Source: Reddybacter sp041622675
GTDB taxonomy: Bacteria > Pseudomonadota > Gammaproteobacteria > Pseudomonadales > Porticoccaceae
DNA length: 64,000 nt
Reading direction: 5' to 3'
Assembly (NCBI GenBank): GCA_041622675.1
Contig: JBFJYH010000006.1
Span: forward strand, 28,132-92,131
The position numbers and the translations under genes are program-made. The notes under the pieces were generated by a model. The model had not been told where the DNA came from. It did not search any database and saw only the letters and a program-made list of their open reading frames with translations. Shown one piece after another: positions 61,759 through 64,000 of the stretch. Each line of letters opens with the position of its first letter. Position 1 is the first letter of the stretch.

Positions 61759-63084
61759 ATGATAAACAGCAAACTGAGCCATATAATATTAGCAATGCAT
61801 TGGCTGCACCAAAAACACCGACCCCTTACTTGGGCATTCGCACTGAGTTTATCGATATTTGGGCTCGTCTTCTCTGCTATGGCTGATTCCTTACTAATTA
61901 CCGGGCCTAACGGCGCAGGCATTCAAGCATCGGCGCGAGAACCCGCACATGCTTCAACCAATCTTTCCTCCTACTATGCCGCCTTACAAAGCTACACCGT
62001 TGAAGGCCCATACCATCAAAACTCCTCTGAGGTGCTGTACAACCTAGGACTCGAATTACAAAAAGCCGGACAACACACCAAGGCGTTAAAGGCATTGCGC
62101 CGGGCCATGCACATTAATCGCGTCAACCACGGTCTCGACAGCTTGTCGCAGGCACCCATGATCGGTAGTATTATTAATAGCCAAAAACACTTAATGAATT
62201 TTGGCTCTGTCACCAACCGCTACCACCAACTCTTGCGCATGTACGTAGCCAACTACGGCAAGCAAGACCCTCGTTTAATACCACTTTTAAACAGGCTAGC
62301 ACTCTGGCATATAGATGCCTATCAATTTGCCGCTAGCAAAGAGCGAATTGATCACCTAACACTGGCCAATAGCCTAATTACCAGCGCACTACAATTACAT
62401 GAGACTCAAACAAACCCTGGCCCCCGCGAAGAAATCAAACTACTGCGCAGTGCCGCTTTAATCAACTTTCACCTCTCCCGTCATCAGGGCGACGAGTGGT
62501 CAACCTCCATAAACTCCCATTACAGCCGTAGTGCTGATGATTTTGCCATCGCAAATCCCCAACGTGTTGGCATTCTTAACATCGCCAGCTTCCACCGAGG
62601 CAGAGTTTGTCACGAGCGTATAGTTGAACTAAGTTCGTCCATTTCAACCCTCTCTTTAAAGGAAAACCTGAGGGCACAAACAGAACTTGCCGACTGGTAT
62701 TTACTCTTCAACCGGCGACAAGAGGCCCTGCTTCATTATCAGCAGGTCCTTGAAAAAATTTCCGCATCCGATCAAGCCGAGAGCTTACACAAAGCACTTT
62801 TTTCCACCCCTCACCTACTGCCTGCTGTGCGCATGGAAAACCGTGACGACAAGAAAGCTGTACTGTTAATGACAGCCGATGTCGATATTTCTGAAGAAGG
62901 CTGGGCCAGGGATATTAAAAATATCGAGGAGGTATTTATCGCCGCGCAAGGCCCGAGAAGTGAAACCAAATTGCGCTATATGTTGATAGGTGCCATTAAG
63001 GACTCGCGTTTTCGGCCTCAGTTTGTCAATAATCAGCCTACCGACGTCAGTGATACCAAAGTCGAAATACCATTAATACACTAG
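61759..63084 (+). CDS. Helical-repeat protein with a TonB-like C-terminus, unknown function
   Basis: A 441-residue exported protein. The hydrophobic segment TWAFALSLSIFGLVFSAMA ends near a signal-peptidase site, with a start at ATG 61759 or 61795. TPR-like helices follow (EVLYNLGLELQKAGQHTKALKALRRAMHIN; RAQTELADWYLLFNRRQEALLHYQQVLEKIS). The last 60 residues (LRYMLIGAIKDSRFRPQFVNNQPTDVSDTKVEIPLI) resemble the TonB C-terminal fold used by energy transducers, with no Pro-rich spacer. I do not know the family. The next gene starts 41 bp after its stop, and the pair may be an operon. Confidence 0.6.
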   Translation: MINSKLSHIILAMHWLHQKHRPLTWAFALSLSIFGLVFSAMADSLLITGPNGAGIQASAREPAHASTNLSSYYAALQSYTVEGPYHQNSSEVLYNLGLELQKAGQHTKALKALRRAMHINRVNHGLDSLSQAPMIGSIINSQKHLMNFGSVTNRYHQLLRMYVANYGKQDPRLIPLLNRLALWHIDAYQFAASKERIDHLTLANSLITSALQLHETQTNPGPREEIKLLRSAALINFHLSRHQGDEWSTSINSHYSRSADDFAIANPQRVGILNIASFHRGRVCHERIVELSSSISTLSLKENLRAQTELADWYLLFNRRQEALLHYQQVLEKISASDQAESLHKALFSTPHLLPAVRMENRDDKKAVLLMTADVDISEEGWARDIKNIEEVFIAAQGPRSETKLRYMLIGAIKDSRFRPQFVNNQPTDVSDTKVEIPLIH

Positions 63085-63125
63085 GGCTTTTGCCTCATAA
63101 TTTACCCTGTAACTTTAGGATAGCG

Positions 63126-63965
63126 ATGCCCCTCAGCTATACTTTTATATCACCTCTCACCCAGCAAGGTTCTCAGCAATCGTTGAAGGCCCTATTATTC
63201 ACGGGACTTTTACTGGCACTTTTACTGGGTGGCTGTAAAAGCGCCAGCACCCCCACCCAAGCACAAATGCCAGCCCAGCCCCAAAGCCAGACAAGTGAGG
63301 TACAAACACAGGAAAAATCGCAGTCGCAGTCGCAGTCGCAGTCGCAGTCGCAGTCGCAGTCGCAGTCGCAGTCGCAGTCGCAGCAGGGTGTTGATCCTGC
63401 GTCTCCTAGCACGAGCTCCGCGCGCAGTGATGAAGAAATCATTGCCGATTTTGACGACGAACTCGATGCCTCAATCGCTGTTTTTGACGGCATGATTCTC
63501 GATGAGCGCGCCAAAGCCGAGGCCATTGAAGCCAGTCTTGGCGGTGAAGGCAGTAGTGAGGGTGGCGGCGAACTCGGGGGTACCTCTGGCGGTGATGGAT
63601 CTCTATTCGAAGACGCTGATATTTACGAAGGCCTACCGGGTTACGGCGATTTCCCTGACAATTCAGATCAGGGTGACGACAACGATGAGCAGCAAGCGAG
63701 TCATGCAGATGGCGGTTCCATTCCCGGTAATGACACCAGTGGCAGCGAATCGGCAGCCTCTCAAACGACAAGCACTACGAGTAACGCTGAAAGTCCCGGC
63801 GGGCCACAAACCACGCGACGCGGCGAGATACCCGAAGATATTAAAGGCGGCGGTGACGACGATATCGTTGCTCGTCAAATTCGCGAAGCCGCACTAAAAG
63901 AGAAAGACCCCGCACTGCGGGAAAAACTCTGGGATGAGTACCGCAAGTACAAAAATCAGCAATAA
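63126..63965 (+). CDS. Lipoprotein with a (Ser-Gln) repeat tract, unknown function
   Basis: A 279-residue lipoprotein: the signal peptide (LKALLFTGLLLALLLGGC) has lipobox LLGGC. An SQ dipeptide repeat coded by a TCGCAG microsatellite is followed by an acidic Ser/Gly/Asp/Glu-rich region (about 85-235; e.g. GGEGSSEGGGELGG) and a charged, helical C-terminus (IVARQIREAALKEKDPALREKLWDEYRKYKNQQ). ATG 63126 with TAGGA just upstream is chosen over the earlier in-frame start at 63090. No domain is recognised. The same tail of short charged helices suggests interaction with an envelope partner, but this is a guess. Confidence 0.6.
   Translation: MPLSYTFISPLTQQGSQQSLKALLFTGLLLALLLGGCKSASTPTQAQMPAQPQSQTSEVQTQEKSQSQSQSQSQSQSQSQSQSQSQQGVDPASPSTSSARSDEEIIADFDDELDASIAVFDGMILDERAKAEAIEASLGGEGSSEGGGELGGTSGGDGSLFEDADIYEGLPGYGDFPDNSDQGDDNDEQQASHADGGSIPGNDTSGSESAASQTTSTTSNAESPGGPQTTRRGEIPEDIKGGGDDDIVARQIREAALKEKDPALREKLWDEYRKYKNQQ
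63318..63383 (+). repeat. Hexanucleotide microsatellite (TCGCAG)11
   Basis: Eleven perfect copies of TCGCAG in frame code (Ser-Gln)11 in the lipoprotein. Unit gain or loss would change the protein by two residues without a frameshift. Confidence 0.95.
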
Positions 63966-64000
63966 CTTACACGGTAAAAAGGAGATGGCACGTTAATACA
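63966..64000 (+). other. Window end with a ribosome-binding-site-like sequence
   Basis: After the lipoprotein stop come 35 bases containing AAAAAGGAGATGG. It suggests that another gene follows the window edge in the same transcript. Confidence 0.3.

Noticed and set aside
63173..63526. Antisense frame with (Asp-Cys)n repeats
   Set aside because: It is just the complement of the TCGCAG microsatellite in the sense frame of the lipoprotein.
1..64000. CRISPR array, prophage or insertion sequence
   Set aside because: No regularly spaced repeats, no transposase, integrase or phage structural genes were seen on either strand.

Overview
The window looks like a chromosomal segment of a marine-type gammaproteobacterium. 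The block aspS-yebC-(small ORF)-ruvC-ruvA-ruvB-ybgC-tolQ-tolR-tolA-tolB-pal-cpoB-queE-queC-tRNA-Lys has the Pseudomonas/Cellvibrionales gene order. The cmoAB pair, umuDC under a LexA box, an HAE1-type RND pump and NasST-controlled nitrate uptake agree with this. I see no insertion sequence, prophage, CRISPR array or plasmid gene. Assignment to a genus is not possible from the sequence alone; a Spongiibacteraceae-like organism is an inference.

Layout. 1-7.4 kb: the end of a dienelactone hydrolase, an M16C metalloprotease, the tRNA wobble-uridine enzymes cmoA and cmoB, and an acyl-CoA synthetase. 7.5-13.1 kb: tRNA-Arg(ACG) with a strong bidirectional terminator, a compact CysH-like protein, SOS-controlled umuDC, a nitronate monooxygenase and a UDP-glucuronate-epimerase-like protein. 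13.1-19.4 kb (minus strand): a catabolic-looking run of luciferase-like monooxygenase, SDR, MBL hydrolase, alcohol dehydrogenase, DUF2889-like protein, second MBL hydrolase and two dodecin-like proteins.

19.7-27.7 kb (minus strand): a complete nitrate/nitrite uptake locus. It holds an outer-membrane porin, the NasT antiterminator and NasS sensor, then nrtA, nrtB and a fused double-ATPase. Both the porin and nrtA are preceded by the same layout: a sigma-54-like -24/-12 element, a small hairpin with an A..G.. hexaloop, and an overlapping intrinsic terminator. This predicts that NasT controls both transcripts by antitermination, and it is the most interesting regulatory signal in the window. The nitrate and nitrite reductases are not here.

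28.2-32.1 kb: two tandem paralogous SDRs converge on a second luciferase-like monooxygenase plus an alpha/beta hydrolase, a second alcohol-to-ketone-to-ester/lactone style module. 32.6-43.7 kb: an RND efflux pair, an enoyl-CoA hydratase, an NSS-family sodium symporter, a lipoprotein of unknown role, galE, and an asparagine-synthetase-like protein without the N-terminal catalytic cysteine.

44-57 kb: the housekeeping block (tRNA-Lys, queuosine precursor synthesis, Tol-Pal envelope complex, Holliday junction processing, aspS). 57-64 kb: an HU-family protein with a basic tail, a HIT protein, proS, a lytic transglycosylase, a YdjM-like membrane protein, and a two-gene unit of unknown function (a helical-repeat protein with a TonB-like C-terminus, then a lipoprotein with an (SQ)11 tract).
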